From Nannobrachium achirus (taxonomy: Eukaryota; Chordata; Actinopteri; Myctophiformes; Myctophidae): a stretch of 64,000 bases of DNA. The stretch lies in contig OY997650.1 in the NCBI GenBank assembly GCA_963921795.1, positions 19,453,862 to 19,517,861 on the forward strand, read 5' to 3'. The number at the start of each line of letters is the position of its first letter. Position 1 is the stretch's first letter. Both the position numbers and the translations under genes were made by a program. The notes below the pieces were generated by a model. It had not been told where the DNA came from. It searched no databases and saw only the letters and a program-made list of their open reading frames with translations. Shown here one piece after another: positions 1 through 12,645 of this stretch.

Positions 1-885
1 CAGGCCTGCTCTTGGTTAGCTGGACAGATCTTTATCTTCTGGCTGGACGTGGGTCCGGCATCTGCGGCATTCAAAGAGGATTGATTGGCAACATTCCTCC
101 AATTTTCCCCTCTTGCCCTCCCCTGTGTCCCTCCAATGATGTAATGGCATTATCAATTAGCCTTCATTAATTTACCAAAAACAAACAAGCACCTCAGTCC
201 ACCTCCCTTGAAGCATGTGGTTCTGATTTCCTGAATCTTTGTCAATGGCCGCTGTTTGGTTAATCCCTTGGCCAAAGTGGCCTGCCCTGGAGAGGTCATG
301 CCTTTCTCCCCCCTCCCTCCCTCCCTCCCTCCCTCCCTCCATCCTTTTCCTTATGTCCTCCTTCCCTCTCCATTCTCTTCTGACTAAAATCGTCACGTAG
401 CAGAGTGCTTACTCTTTTTGCCCCTATTCCAAAGTCTTGGTTGCCTTCTTTCTTTGCACCAGATGACCAACACTGAAATGTGTCAAAACATAATTTGACG
501 GTTAACAGACTCATGTTTTTGAGCATTCATATACAGATCCCTCTCGAAAAATTTGAATATTGTGTGAAAAAGCATTGCAGATGCCATAGCACCTCAAATC
601 ATAACTGACTTTGGAAACTTCCCACTGGACTTCAAGCAACTCTGACTTCAGAAGGTTGACATTTCTCTATTATAAATCCTTGTTTTGAGTGGTCTCGGGT
701 AATATTGTAATATTTTGAAATATGGACTTTTGATATTCATTAGATGTATGCCATAAACATGTAACCAAAAAAGGTTTTGAAAAATTCACTGAATGTACAA
801 TGTATCTAGAATATATGAATGTTTCAAGAAATATATGAATGTACTTTTACAAAATATTCTAATTTTTCGAGAAGGATCTGTAGAC
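1..885. other. Intergenic, no gene seen
   Basis: A+T-rich unique DNA with no exon-like open frame. The only structured part is a CCCT tract at 308-340. The short frames here come from that tract and from chance. Confidence 0.6.
308..340. repeat. (CCCT)n microsatellite
   Basis: About eight tandem CCCT units, purine-rich on the minus strand. It creates a spurious Gly-Gly-Arg-Glu peptide in the minus frames. Confidence 0.95.
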
Positions 886-1163
886 CAGTGGTTTTCAATC
901 CTTTTCATAACAAGGCCCGTAATTCATTCTGCATTTGAGCCACAGACAACCATGATGACATTTTTCTACATTCTCTAATTGTGTAGACTTCTTGTAAATT
1001 AAGTAATGCAGATGCTTAACAATGAGACAACTCTTGAGAATGGACCCGTTAAAGATCTATAAGAGTCCATCTGGATACCAACTCTCTGTCATTTATCTGG
1101 GGACCACCTGGAACCTCCTCAAGGACCACTGGTGGTCCCCGGACCACTGGTTGAAAACCACTG
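886..1163. mobile_element. hAT-like non-autonomous element, 278 bp
   Basis: Starts CAGTGGTTTTCAATCC and ends GGTTGAAAACCACTG, so the terminal inverted repeats (TIRs) match. The 8-bp flanks CTGTAGAC (878-885) and ATATAGAC (1164-1171) agree at 6 of 8 positions, consistent with an old hAT target duplication. Interior GGACCACC-type text near the right end is typical of this fish repeat class. No transposase frame. Confidence 0.75.
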
Positions 1164-1943
<780 letters not shown>

Positions 1944-2788
1944 GCGACCGTCAGGTTGCAGTTAGTATGAAAACGTCCACCTCATGTCCGTGAGTGAGTC
2001 ACGCTCTTGTCCGTGAGTCACGCTAATACAAAACATTTCGTTACCTATCGTTACCTATCGACTTCAGTTTGTCCCTCTCAGGCAAAAGTGCCCTTTTGCC
2101 TTTTTTTTGGGCCTGCCCAACATCCGTGGCCCATATCAAGACAAACATTTGACTAAATAATTCTAATTTCACTATAACAATTATTATTTATAATTATAAC
2201 TTAAATGAGCTGGCTGCCATGAGTCAGTTTGAGTTTCACCTGATGCAGAGATGTCAAGTGCCCTCCCACCTTGTTAACCTTGCAGCCGCAAACAACATTA
2301 ATTGAGACGGCCAGAAAGCATGCCAGAAAGCATCTACAGTGTATGTACTAGCTACATTTCTGGTGTGAAATGGCACGTGTTAACCTTGTTAACCTTGTTA
2401 ACCTTGCAGCCGCAAACAACATTAATTGAGACGGCCAGAAAGCATGCCAGAAAGCATCTACAGTGTATGTACTAGCTACATTTCTGGTGTGAAATGGCAC
2501 GTGGGACCCCCCCAAAAAAGACCACCCCAAAAATCGGCACGCGTAGAAGTGCCCTTTTGTGAGGTTTGAGCACCTGCCCACTCAGTGCTCTCTGCACGAC
2601 CCTGCTCTGTCCCATTCCATCCATGGATGCAGGTCACAAAAAGTAACATATTTGGTATAACACTCACTCTCATGGGTCTGTGGCACATCACTGATTGGCT
2701 GTGGCTTTCACAGGCTTTTCACAGGCTTTAACACTGTTTAACCGAAAGCTGCTCAGTCAGCTGCTTTTCAGCGCGACCTGACGGTCGC
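1944..2788. mobile_element. Putative transposon with 16-bp TIRs, 845 bp
   Basis: GCGACCGTCAGGT at 1944-1956 is repeated as its exact reverse complement at 2776-2788, and the match extends to about 16 bp with one mismatch. No clear target-site duplication was found at the outer edges, so the element may extend further or its flanks may have decayed. A 124-bp tandem duplication lies inside. No transposase frame. Confidence 0.5.
2256..2503. repeat. 124-bp tandem duplication, two copies
   Basis: The stretch from ACCTTGCAGCCGC (2277) to GGCACGTG (2379) recurs at a 124-bp offset (2401 to 2503), essentially identical. The junction carries TTGTTAACC three times in tandem, which suggests slippage. 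The near-identity implies a recent event. Confidence 0.9.
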
Positions 2789-3453
2789 TTCTCGGCCTTA
2801 GGGCGTCTTACTTGTTTCCCGTCATGCTCATGGAATCTTGCCTACATTGGAAGTGAACATTTTCTTATTTCAATTTGTGTATTTACAATTAGCATTATTT
2901 ATTCTTCAGTATCAACAGAGGCAACATGTTAATATCTACAGTATACTTTTTGGGATAATTAATAAAAGTCAATGGTATTGCGAATGCGATGTACATTCAT
3001 GGTAAGCAAGGCAGACAATGCCTACCCATAAGAAGTAGGTCTAATCTTACAGTAATGATAATAATTATTATTATTATTTAAAAAAAGTTTATTGTTTTAA
3101 CCAGAAAGGCCAATGTCTTTTTGCTCCCAACCAATTTCAAGTGCATGCACACTTCAGTCTTAATCATCTACATTACAATGAATATCAAGCTATAATTTTC
3201 ACGTGGATGTTTTGTGCACTCAGAAAAGGACCACCAACTAATAACTAGCCATACTAAAGTCATAGATATACTGTATCAGTGTCATATCACGATTTTACCT
3301 GTGTGTTTTGAGGAAGAAATTGAATAATTGCAAAAAATTATTGCAATAATCTAACGACGATAAGTTTGCTGTGTGGAGTATGTGTAACTGTTAGATTGTT
3401 TGTGAACATTGAGCTCTCAATCAGAGCTCAATGTTGAGCTCTCAATCAGAGCT
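2789..3453. other. Intergenic, A+T-rich, no gene seen
   Basis: No exon or complete mobile element recognised. The right end holds two tandem copies of a TTGAGCTCTCAATCAGAGCTC unit (about 3408-3454), itself rich in GAGCTC palindromes. Confidence 0.5.
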
Positions 3454-3686
3454 CACACGATTCCCGACGAAGCCGGTCAATTTGACAGAAGGTGAGTTTG
3501 TGCTGCCAAAACTGTGGGAGGAGTAGCGTGCCTAACTTTGGGTTGCTCTTTTTTGCATTTTCCCATTCAAGCCAATGTAAAAAAAAATATTCACTAATAC
3601 ATTTATATAAATTAAACTATACATTACAACATATCGCTTAGCAAAATGGAAGCACACGATTCCCGATGAAGCCGGTCAATTTGACA
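3454..3686. repeat. Spaced direct repeat, 34 bp at 199-bp offset
   Basis: CACACGATTCCCGA followed by a shared tail ending TTTGACA occurs at 3454-3487 and 3653-3686 with one substitution (CGACGAAG versus CGATGAAG). The interval could be a decayed short element or the result of an unequal duplication. Confidence 0.75.
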
Positions 3687-4670
3687 TAATACTAAACATT
3701 ATTGGCCTCATTAGGCTCATTGAGGTGGGTTGTCTCTCGGATATCCACCCTCATCAAGGGCGCTGGAACAAGTTTTGAATGGAAGGTCCGTAGAGAGAAA
3801 TAAATTAATGAGGTTCCATGTAGATATCAATTAACCAGTTGTTTATACCAGTTTTATTTTGAGAATAAATAAAATAGCAAATTAAGTCACACGCTAAAAA
3901 CTATAATTCACTGCAAATATTGTATAAATATGCTCGCACATTCTCAATCTCTCATGGGAAACAGTATTTTATTTTACCATTCATGCTGCTTAATTGGATG
4001 CATGCTGCTTCATTGGACTGTGCCATTCCTTGTCTTGAATGATCTTCTTGAAATCTGATTTGTTTGTTATGGCTAATCAAAGCTAAAACAAAGCAATGGT
4101 TGAGCGCATTTGATAAACATGTTGGACAGAGACTTCAGATCATCGGATATATTATACTGCATGCATCCAGGTGGTTACTGTAATAACTCAAATAGACACG
4201 GCCGGCCGACCACAGGTATAATGATAATTCAAATAACCAGAATGCTTGAAAAATTGGGAGAATGCTGTTGTACTCTACTGGCTCACCTGCTAATGAGGAG
4301 CCCCCTTCGGGAGGTCATAGTGTCTCCGTTCTACTCCTCCCATCCACCACTCCCTGTGGACAGGTGCCCCGAACGAATACACTTTTATATATATATATAT
4401 AGATGCTTGACAAATTTAAAACCTAGACTCCACGGTGGTGGGCACTACTACTTACTGTGCCACCCGAGTGGACGTTTTGGTGCATTTAATGGATATACTG
4501 TATGTTTTTAACTTTTGGTCTATTGACTCTATTCTATTCTATCCTATTCTATTCTGACTAGTTCATCTTGGTAAACTGTGTAAAGAATGGGTGGACAACC
4601 TTGTTGTGGTCACCCAATGCCAGATAGTGAAAACCACTATAGTATATGCAATGTATTATAGGCTGCTAAC
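3687..4670. other. Intergenic, no gene seen
   Basis: Unique A+T-rich DNA with a short TA tract near 4387 and a degenerate CTATT tract near 4525-4555. The 133-codon frame at 4110-4511 has no recognisable domain and spans the TA tract, so I do not call it a gene. Confidence 0.5.
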
Positions 4671-4750
4671 TAGGGGTGGATATTGTCAAGAATCTCGCGA
4701 TGCAATACATATCACGATACTTGCGTCACGATGCAATAGTATCACGATAT

Positions 4751-5246
4751 CAGCGGCGGCGGACCGTACACGCAGACTACGCATGCTGCGTAGGGCCCCG
4801 CTGACCAAAAAGGCCCCCCACCGCCCCCTCCTCAGCAGAAAAGAACTACTGCTGCATGGTTAATCGTTTTCAAACCGAAATCGCGATGCGAAATCCCGCG
4901 ATTAGCGAATCGCAAAGGCCGGTTTCTCTGCGAAGTAGACTTCCCAAGCAATATGGAGACGTTTTAATTTTTGAAATCCCTTCATAATTGACTAAGGAAT
5001 GATCAAATCAAACTGTGGTGACTTTCTTTGCTTCCGAGCATCCACACCGCTGAAAGTGAAAGTGAATTTGGCACAGTGGCCACTGTGCAGGACTCTGCCA
5101 GTGCGTGGGAACTAGGGGTGCTGCAGGTGTTCCAGCACCCCATGGGGAAGTTTTCATTTTTTTATTTAAATAAGAAAAGAACAAATCAAACATAGCAAAA
5201 ATACATTGCCTGTTGTTGTCGTTTTTTATTTATTCATTTATATATA

Positions 5247-5278
<32 letters not shown>

Positions 5279-5419
5279 TTCCATTATAAAATGGATTAAA
5301 AAATGATAAAAAATATTAGGCCTATTATTTTTTCGCGGGCGCGAGCTACGCTCGCGCCCGCAGGAAGGCCCCATAGCAGAATCACGCTTAGGGCCCCCAT
5401 GGGCCCAGAAACGGCTCTG
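4751..5419. mobile_element. Nested hAT-like element, 669 bp
   Basis: Starts CAGCGGCGGCGG and ends CGGCTCTG, flanked by perfect 8-bp duplications CACGATAT (4743-4750, 5420-5427) taken from the outer element. It therefore inserted after the outer element. It contains a TA microsatellite (about 5238-5278) and a GC-rich hairpin at 5335-5361. Confidence 0.88.
5335..5361. repeat. Perfect GC-rich hairpin, 12-bp arms
   Basis: GCGGGCGCGAGC, then TAC, then GCTCGCGCCCGC: 12 of 12 paired bases with a 3-nt loop, inside the nested element. The A+T-rich surroundings make it stand out. Confidence 0.95.
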
Positions 5420-5765
5420 CACGATATATTGCGGATCTTTGCGATACGATACTATTGCGATATATCAGCTTTAAAAGCTGAAGGCGCTGCTCTAATGTTG
5501 TTGTTTTCGTCGTTCGCAGCCATTTTCTCAAGAAACCTCACTCACTGAACCGTGGGAAGGGGAAGTAGCTACTATAGTACAGCGACATCTAGAGGCAGCG
5601 GAGTGTCAGTGCTGGACTTCTACCATTGGTTCCTATGCATGGGAACATATTTTATTTTCTTCAAAGTATCGCGATACTACGGCCTGAAGTATCGATACAG
5701 TATTGGCAAATAAACTATTGCGATGTATTACCGTATCGATTATATTGCCCACCCCTACTGCTAAC

Positions 5766-6445
5766 TAAAAGGTAATACAAGCATATAGTAAGTTCATAAT
5801 TTAATTATAAAAAAATAATCAGTCAATAATTGTATATGAAGGTGGGGCTCCCAACCAAGCCTCCCCAAGAATAAAGGGCAGATCAATTCTGACTATCTGG
5901 GTTTGGTAACAACAGGTGCTATGCAATGCTTCCCATGTCCATAATGTGTTAGAAATATAATGAATTATAATCTGCTTATAACACTTAATAATAATAATTG
6001 TTGTTATAAGCACTCATCGTACAGTATGCATACTTGCATAGCAAGTGTTACCAAACATTTTATACAAATCAACCCACTTAATAATGGTTGTTTCGATCAA
6101 CTCAACTGATCATTTCTTGATCAAAAAGAGGTTATTGCCCAGAATGCCCACCCCTGCTATAAAGCATTACCCTTAGCCAGTGGTGATAATCTATGATCCG
6201 CGGCTATTCGTGTGGCCAGGGCATACGCCAGTGCATAATGCCTATCAGATACGCTACTTTGAAAGGTTCACGAGGGCAGACGCTATTCATATTTTTATTT
6301 CCGACAGCAGACGCCGTATACGTGCATTACAGGTAGAACACAGCACTGCTCTTACCTTACTTCTGACCATTCATCATTCAAATGAATGCATTCCACCAGG
6401 CTGGACTGACAAGAGTTCAGCGCTGGCATTTTCAAGCTGGAACTC

Positions 6446-6448
<3 letters not shown>
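5766..6448. other. Intergenic, no gene seen
   Basis: Unique DNA. A degenerate transposon tip (GCCCACCCCTGC, about 6147-6158) may remain, but no partner end is visible. Confidence 0.45.
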
Positions 6449-6544
<96 letters not shown>

Positions 6545-6545
6545 T

Positions 6546-6607
<62 letters not shown>
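6449..6607. repeat. (AC)n microsatellite, about 160 bp, one interruption
   Basis: AC dinucleotides from about 6449, broken once near 6542-6547 (ATTCTC), continuing to 6607. It generates Thr-His and Cys-Val shadow peptides. Confidence 0.98.
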
Positions 6608-6613
<6 letters not shown>

Positions 6614-7774
6614 GCATAATACTTGAAATACCTACCTACACCACACATTTCTTCTTACCTTATGGCTTTCATCTTCCTATCTTCCTAATCTTTCTGGATG
6701 ACACTAAAAGATGTCAAAATGTGTTTATGTTATGCAACACGTTAGCCGACATCCTTATTTGGTTAAATAGCAGTTGTTAAAATAAATGTGTACGGCTGAA
6801 ATACAGTTATGAATGAATTTTGACTGTTTGTCACATGACATGAGAGCATTTGTGCCTAATTGACCCTTTGTCAGCCTTCTGATTGGTCCCTGACTGGCCA
6901 ACCAGAAAAATCATTCTCTTTTGCTACCCTAACCCGGGGCGGAGTTATGCAGTGGGACAAAGTCCACATTCTACCATTAATATTAATGGCGAGAGTGTAG
7001 TTTTAAATTGATATTTATTTATATTTTTATTTTATTTTTTGCTTTGTCATGATAAATAGGAACATTTTGGAACAAAATGGAGTGAATACAGTGAATATTT
7101 GTTGAAATGATAAAAATAATCGCTATATGGATTACTAGCCTTGCATAGAGATCTCCTGCTAGACTGCTGCATTGTGCGGTGATGCGCGGTACGGCCACGA
7201 TGTGGTGTGATGTGGCACGGTCATAGCGATTTCGATAATTATAATGAATAAGCTTCAACAAACTAGTTCACATGAACGATATCGATGTAACTAAGATATT
7301 CGATTGGGTACATATATTTTAAATGGGCAGAATTACAATTAAATACATTTTATGTTGAGGTCGAGCCTATAGTTCCACAACTTCCTGGTCAGTGCGAGGT
7401 ACCCAAGATGCACTGCTCTCTCTCTCTCTCTATGCCCTCTGCCTGTTTTAGAGAATTAAACTAATTAAAACATGTATTTTCGGGGGAAAACCCCTGTTTT
7501 GCAATGTAACTGCTGTACTTTTTTGTTCCTTTTTTATTAATATCACGTAGATGTTTTTCTTTTGGTACTTTAAATAGCAATAATGAAAAATCTTTTTTTC
7601 CCCATTCACTTCCATTATAAAACTATTCTTCCCTGGCCTTACTGTCCCACCTAGTAACAGAGCGACATGGGTGGGACTTGACAAAGAGTGAATTGTCTCC
7701 GCCAGGAGAGTATTTTTTGCCCCTGTCTGTCCAAGCTTGTAGATCTGCTATTTTCAAAAGATGTTTGCACATTT
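6608..7774. other. Intergenic, no gene seen
   Basis: Unique DNA with a short CT tract near 7419. A cluster of TGTGGTG/GCACGG words at 7160-7235 may be a decayed insertion. No exon. Confidence 0.45.
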
Positions 7775-7918
7775 GAAAACTTTAACCTTTGGTACATTAA
7801 GTACATTTTGATATGAATACTTTTGTACTTTCACTCAAGTTTTTTTTTTTTTTTTTACTTGTATCAAGAGTATTTCCATATTGCGGTATTGACACTTTTA
7901 CGTCTTTTTCCACCACTG
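7775..7918 (-). mobile_element. hAT-like fragment (CAGTGGTGG family)
   Basis: Read on the minus strand, the tip is CAGTGGTGGAAAAAGACG at 7918, followed by AAGTACTT-type text. This is a very common fish repeat end. The opposite tip is not visible. It includes a T17 run at 7841-7857. A second copy ends at 30179. Confidence 0.6.
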
Positions 7919-9215
7919 GATCTGCCTCGTATAGAGCAACGCCGTTAAGATCCATGCCAGAGAGACAGGAGATATGACCCCTCTGCATTGTTTAATAAAC
8001 CATTCTAGAGGTTCAATAAAGAGCACCAAAAACGGTGGAGCAAAAAACATACGTTTACAGCAGGCTGACACTATTAAAACATCAATTGGAAAGGGTCAGT
8101 ATCAACTATTGCCCCACCTGCTCCAGTATAATGACATGGCAAATATGGATTAACTGTAGTCATCTGCTTTCGCTTTATTCATCTAAAGAAGGCAACATGT
8201 GATGAGCGGCTAACCTCCGGCCAGCACATGAAGAGCAGTCTGAGGCTGGACATATACTATGTCATCATTGCTACCACGTCCAGTCTTGTGCTGTCACTAG
8301 ACCGGCTCGGGCAACAAAAGGTTAACCCTGGCAGCCCAATTTTGGGCATGTCAATATACGTGATTTTTTTTAAATAATAATTTAAATAGCTCACAGGCAA
8401 ATTCATTCTTTATTATTTTGACCTTGGTTGTCTGCTTAGGTTTTTGTTTTGGGTATGCAAGTTGCCTTCATGGATCAAAATGTTCAATGTTGTAAGAGTG
8501 AAATAATTTTTATTTGATCACTCTATTGGTGCCAGTAATATGTGCTTTGGATGTGCTTTGGTCAGTGGCCAAGCGGGTCAATGTTGAAGAAGTTTGAACT
8601 CTGAAGTGAGACGTGTTTACGCCATAGTGGGAAAATCAAGGTAGTAGGCCTATGTGCTGCCCAAGGTAGTGCCAACACTAGGATGGTCGTCACCGCTTTC
8701 TCCATTGGAAGACAATGGCACCACCAGGACACAGCAGGTTTACTGCTCATGTGTTGCTCGCTTAAGCTGTCTGTCTGGCTAACGTCACAGTCTCCCGCTA
8801 CCACAGACAGACCACCATAAGTCTTCTTACTCATGGTTCATTTACGAATCAAGGCTGACTTTATTGTTTCTAAGGAACTAAAGCAAAGTGGGCTCGATAC
8901 TCAAAAGGAATTTGCACTGTTGTAACTGAACTCAAACTTGGAAGTTATCGCAGCAGAGCGATCAGCAGGGTTGAAAATGGTTTAAAAGTTTTATCTGTGG
9001 GCAGATTAAATTAAACTGCAATGATTTCGGTCATGACAAAATCTTAATCTACACTCCTGTGTTTTCTTGATAGCAGAGCATGTGTTGGTTATGTGATTGC
9101 TTTCCCCTGCCTATCCTATTTACTTTAGACTGGAGGGATGAAATCTGCAGCCTCTCCCGGTTGTCACACAGTAATTCCTGAAGAGAAATCAAGGACCTTG
9201 AAGCGTGTTACGGGT
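7919..9215. other. Intergenic, no gene seen
   Basis: Unique DNA with no intact element or exon. The 90-codon frame at 8562-8834 shows no recognisable domain. Confidence 0.45.
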
Positions 9216-9358
9216 GATTTATACTCTGTTGCGTGCCGGTGTCGTGCGCCGAAAATGGCCAATCTACAAGCTCACAACGCGTTGGGCTGAGACGCATCGT
9301 GAGCTTGAAGATCGGCTGTTTTCGGTGCACGGCACTGACGCCCAACCAAGTAGAAATC
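9216..9358. mobile_element. Palindromic MITE, copy 1 (full length)
   Basis: Near-palindrome of about 143 bp. The outer arms are ATTTATACT and AGTAGAAAT, followed inward by GTGCCGGTGTCGTGC and its counterpart GTGCACGGCACTGAC. The inner arms are AATCTACAAGCTCACAACGC and GTGAGCTTGAAGATC. No coding capacity. This is one of the best copies of the palindromic family described in the findings. Confidence 0.8.
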
Positions 9359-10002
9359 AGGCATTAATGCTCCCATATTGAAGTCTTACAGCATGGTTAA
9401 GATACAGTACCTATGAGGGAACACACAGATAAGAAGGTGTGTGGACAGCTATGTGAAGTTTTTCCACACCATGTTTGTATAATATTGCATTTAAATGCTT
9501 TAAGAGTTGGTTTGAGTCATCTCTGGACTTTGCACCAAGAGTAGTACTCCACAAATCGGCAAGACACATATAGATCTATCCCAGTCTTGATTAAGAGATT
9601 TCCAGTGTTTAGAGGAGAATTTTGTGAGAGCTTTTGTACTGTATGCTAGGAATTGTCCTCAAAAGATTTTCTTCTGGAGAATATTTTCAAATGATTTTGT
9701 CAAGAGAGTGTCAAATCTGTATTGAAGTCGGTTGTCCACATAGGGCTTGTAGCGGGTCCCTTTGGTTCCATTTGTACACTCTCAGAGTTTGGATTTTATG
9801 GTGTAGATTGTGGCCCCCAGAGACGCATATATACAGTATATTGCTTTTACATTATGCTTAACTCAACTTTCAATGTTAAAACTGTGTGGAAACTGAAAAC
9901 AAATTTACAGAGTTTAAAGTGAAAAATGGCACTAGGCTATCCTCGCTGCTGTTGTAGCACTTACCTTGGATGTTCCCAAATCTGTAATGGTATTTGTGCA
10001 AT
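9359..10002. other. Intergenic, no gene seen
   Basis: Unique DNA. Short plus frames at 9634-9922 have no recognisable domain and overlap one another. Confidence 0.45.
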
Positions 10003-10013
10003 ATATATATTGT

Positions 10014-10085
<72 letters not shown>
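10003..10085. repeat. (TA)n microsatellite
   Basis: AT/TA dinucleotides with two early interruptions (TTGTAC), fully self-complementary. Confidence 0.95.
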
Positions 10086-10086
<1 letters not shown>

Positions 10087-10089
10087 AAT

Positions 10090-10300
10090 ATATATTTTTA
10101 AAGTGAACATTTGTACCTAAAATCTTTGTTTCTGGGGGTCCCTGGCACAACATATTTTGAGATGGGGGGGGGGGTGGGGGGCCGGTGGACAAATAAATAT
10201 AATTTTAGGGGTCCTTGACATGAAAAGGTTTGAGAACCACTGTCATAGAAACATACATTTTTCAAAGACATTTGTAGAATCGGGTTTTAACAGGTTTAAG
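10090..10300 (-). mobile_element. Fragment of composite hAT family (GGACCCCC core)
   Basis: Contains GGGGTCCTTGACATG, AAAAGGTTTGAGAACCACTG and CATAGAAACATAC in the same order as the interior of the elements at 23275, 24818 and 38351, in reverse orientation. Neither outer tip is present. A G-run lies at 10164-10173. Confidence 0.6.
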
Positions 10301-10925
10301 TCAAACCAGTTAAACTGTCCAGTGGGTTAAGTGCCTTGCTCGAAGGCATCTCCGTGGTGGTTTCTGAGGGAGGTCTAAGGGTTACTTCCCCTGTACAGAT
10401 GTTCTCCGCCAGTGCACCGCCCTAAAGGTCATTTGATTATTCAGACAGGCATTCCAACTATGTTTTACGAGCCCATAAATTATACCAATTCGCGCTTTAT
10501 TAATTGAACGCTAAACGCTTTTTTTTGGTGTGTTATTTTATCCAATTGTAACTGACTGAGAGTTAAATTAACGCAGAGGATATTACTCTGTACACGCATC
10601 AGAAGTCATTGTATGAAATCTATGGTACCCAGAAGATAGTGTGATAAGTGCATGTATGATGCTAATGTCACTTGATACCTCATACTGAGCTACTTCGCAG
10701 TCATAGCCCGTAATCACAGTGAGAGACGATCTCTCAGGTATTATTGCTATAATAAAACAATACCTTTCTTTTTTTTTCTCTTCCTCTCACATATCCACAG
10801 CTGCATGTATGCACTGTCTGGGGGACGGAGGAGAATGGAATTCCTCAGTTGATTTATACAGCGGACCTGGTTTTAACCCAGTCCCACTGCTGGAAGTCTG
10901 CCATCACACCATTCAGTTAAGGGCT
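10301..10925. other. Intergenic, no gene seen
   Basis: Unique DNA with no exon or complete element recognised. Confidence 0.45.
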
Positions 10926-11068
10926 TGATATACTTCATTGCACGTGCGGTGTCTTGCACCAAAAATAGCAGATCTGCAAGTTCACAGCGCGCTGTGCTGC
11001 GACTCGCTGTGAGCTTGTACATCGTCTATTTTTGGCGCGCAACACCGGCGCTCAACTAAGTATAAATC
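10926..11068. mobile_element. Palindromic MITE, copy 2 (full length)
   Basis: Outer arms TGATATACTT and AAGTATAAATCA. The inner arms are AAAAATAGCAGATCTGCAAG and GAGCTTGTACATCGTC. The centre holds GCGCGCTGTGCTGCGACTCGC. Both halves are well preserved, which defines the length of the family at about 140 bp. Confidence 0.85.
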
Positions 11069-12006
11069 ACCCTTTATCAGCCAGCTCTTGAAAGTGTCCA
11101 GACAGCATTTTACGCCAGGTTTGGGTCATTCTGGGCAGGTTGAGCATTTAAGGAGTGGAATGGCTTGTCAGTTGTATGAGTAAATATGTCACACATGCAT
11201 GTGCTCGCAGATTCATTTATTTTCTCCACCTTGAATGGTCAGGGAGCATTAGATTTATGAGGAACAAGAATGAGAGATAGTTTTAAGGAAAACACTTAAT
11301 GTTAAACGGTTGTTTTAAGTTTGTGAACTTTCTAATTATCAAAGTCCATGTGGAAAGCAGACATAAATAAAGTTAGGGGTCTGATACTATAGATGGTAAG
11401 GTGGAGGCTCGTAGAAAAGTGTAGAGTACAGTAGCTGCTCCTTCTTTTATCTCCAGCAGGCCCATGGTAAAGCCCTCCAATGAGCACTTGTAAAATGTCT
11501 GTTGGTAAGCTCTGTAGTGGCTGGATAAGCGAAGCGGAAATCTAGAAATAAATAAAGTGGATTAGGGCCCCTGAAAGCCCCATCTTTGCCCTACAGTCGA
11601 CTGGGTAGCTCTCCTGTCTGCATGATAATGCTTTTGTCAAGGCTTGTGACCCAGTTGGTACAAAGTGGGAAATTACGTCATTTGCAAATATGCTTTCATT
11701 CCATGATAGTGTATAATTGTACAAATGAAATAAGATTATCTCTCTAGTCCTCCATAAACAGCCATCCAGCTTTATGGGCGGTGTGTGTGTGGGGGGATTG
11801 GGAAAAAGTGATAATTTGCCAAAAACCCATGGCGTGGAAGCATGTAGTCAACCTTGGGCCCAGGTTATTTTAAGGGAAGCCAATCTTTGATCAGCCAAGC
11901 TGAAATGGCTAAGATAAGTGGGAGCTACATCTCGCGGCAGGACCGCGCACCGGCTTGATATTGCTATTTCCTCCCCTGGTTTTTCAAGAGTGGTAAATAG
12001 CTGCTA
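11069..12006. other. Intergenic, no gene seen
   Basis: Unique DNA without recognisable exon or repeat. Confidence 0.45.
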
Positions 12007-12009
12007 CCC

Positions 12010-12040
<31 letters not shown>
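12007..12040. repeat. C-run followed by short (CA)n
   Basis: A run of about 20 C (12007-12026) followed by about seven CA units, then a pyrimidine-rich CTCCTC stretch to about 12110. Confidence 0.95.
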
Positions 12041-12042
<2 letters not shown>

Positions 12043-12084
12043 CACCCCACCCTCACGCCTCCTCTTCTCCTCCTCCTCCCTCCT

Positions 12085-12480
12085 TTATCTGCTCCCCCAC
12101 TTCTTCTTGGAGATCTCTGTCACTTTAATCCATGGAGTCTGCCGCTGGTTAACAAGGAAATCCTGTGTCAATTATCACCAACCACTTCCTGCTGGGAGAG
12201 CGGTGGGGAATCAAAGGGGGCCTGAGAGTGTTTCACACCAGAGAGGAGCAGTAGGCCTAATTAAATGGCCCTTGTGTCCTGCTGGCTTCGTGGTGGCCGG
12301 GCGACAGATAGCCCGGCCCGCACGATAACCTCCTTCAGCTGATGATTGTTTTGATAGCGGAGCCAGCAAGGCACTTTAGGTGCCCCTAAGGTCGGGAGAT
12401 TGCGATCCAGAAATCAAAATTAACTCCTCTTTCAAGATGTCAGCTTTTAATGAAGCCAAATGATGGGTAAATAATTTGTA
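12085..12480. promoter_or_regulatory. Candidate conserved noncoding block (speculative)
   Basis: About 400 bp of balanced composition free of repeats, with AATTAAAT, CAGCTGATGATTG and TAATGAAG words. It looks like the ultraconserved-type DNA found around vertebrate developmental genes. This is an impression from composition only; no alignment was made. Confidence 0.2.
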
Positions 12481-12555
12481 ATTTAAAGTATATGCCATCG
12501 CTGTTGGGCAGAAACCTTGTATCTCCTTATTTCATTTACATAAACGGAAGCCCTG

Positions 12556-12645
12556 TTTTGTACTTCGTCGCATGACAGTATCACACAAAAGTAGCAAGAA
12601 CAAATAGCAGATCTACAAGCTTACGACACGCCGCATCAGTAGACG
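12556..12645. mobile_element. Palindromic MITE, left half
   Basis: TTTGTACTTCGTCGCATGAC, then CAAATAGCAGATCTACAAGC (12601-12620) and TTACGACACG. The right half is missing or decayed. Confidence 0.65.

Larger units (their letters stand above)
4671..5757. mobile_element. hAT-like element, 1087 bp, with nested insertion
   Basis: Ends TAGGGGTGGATATTG and, inverted, TGCCCACCCCTA. It is flanked by perfect 8-bp duplications CTGCTAAC (4663-4670 and 5758-5765), the hAT hallmark. The subterminal DNA on both sides is full of CGATA/TATCG words. A second hAT-like element sits inside at 4751-5419. No transposase frame survives. Confidence 0.9.

Noticed and set aside
4110..4511. 133-codon plus frame
   Set aside because: Unrecognised, crosses a TA tract, no splice signals, no domain.
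6352..6780. Thr-His and Cys-Val repeat frames
   Set aside because: Translation of the AC microsatellite. The same applies at 13750, 15404-15925, 24778-25130 and 59834-60080.
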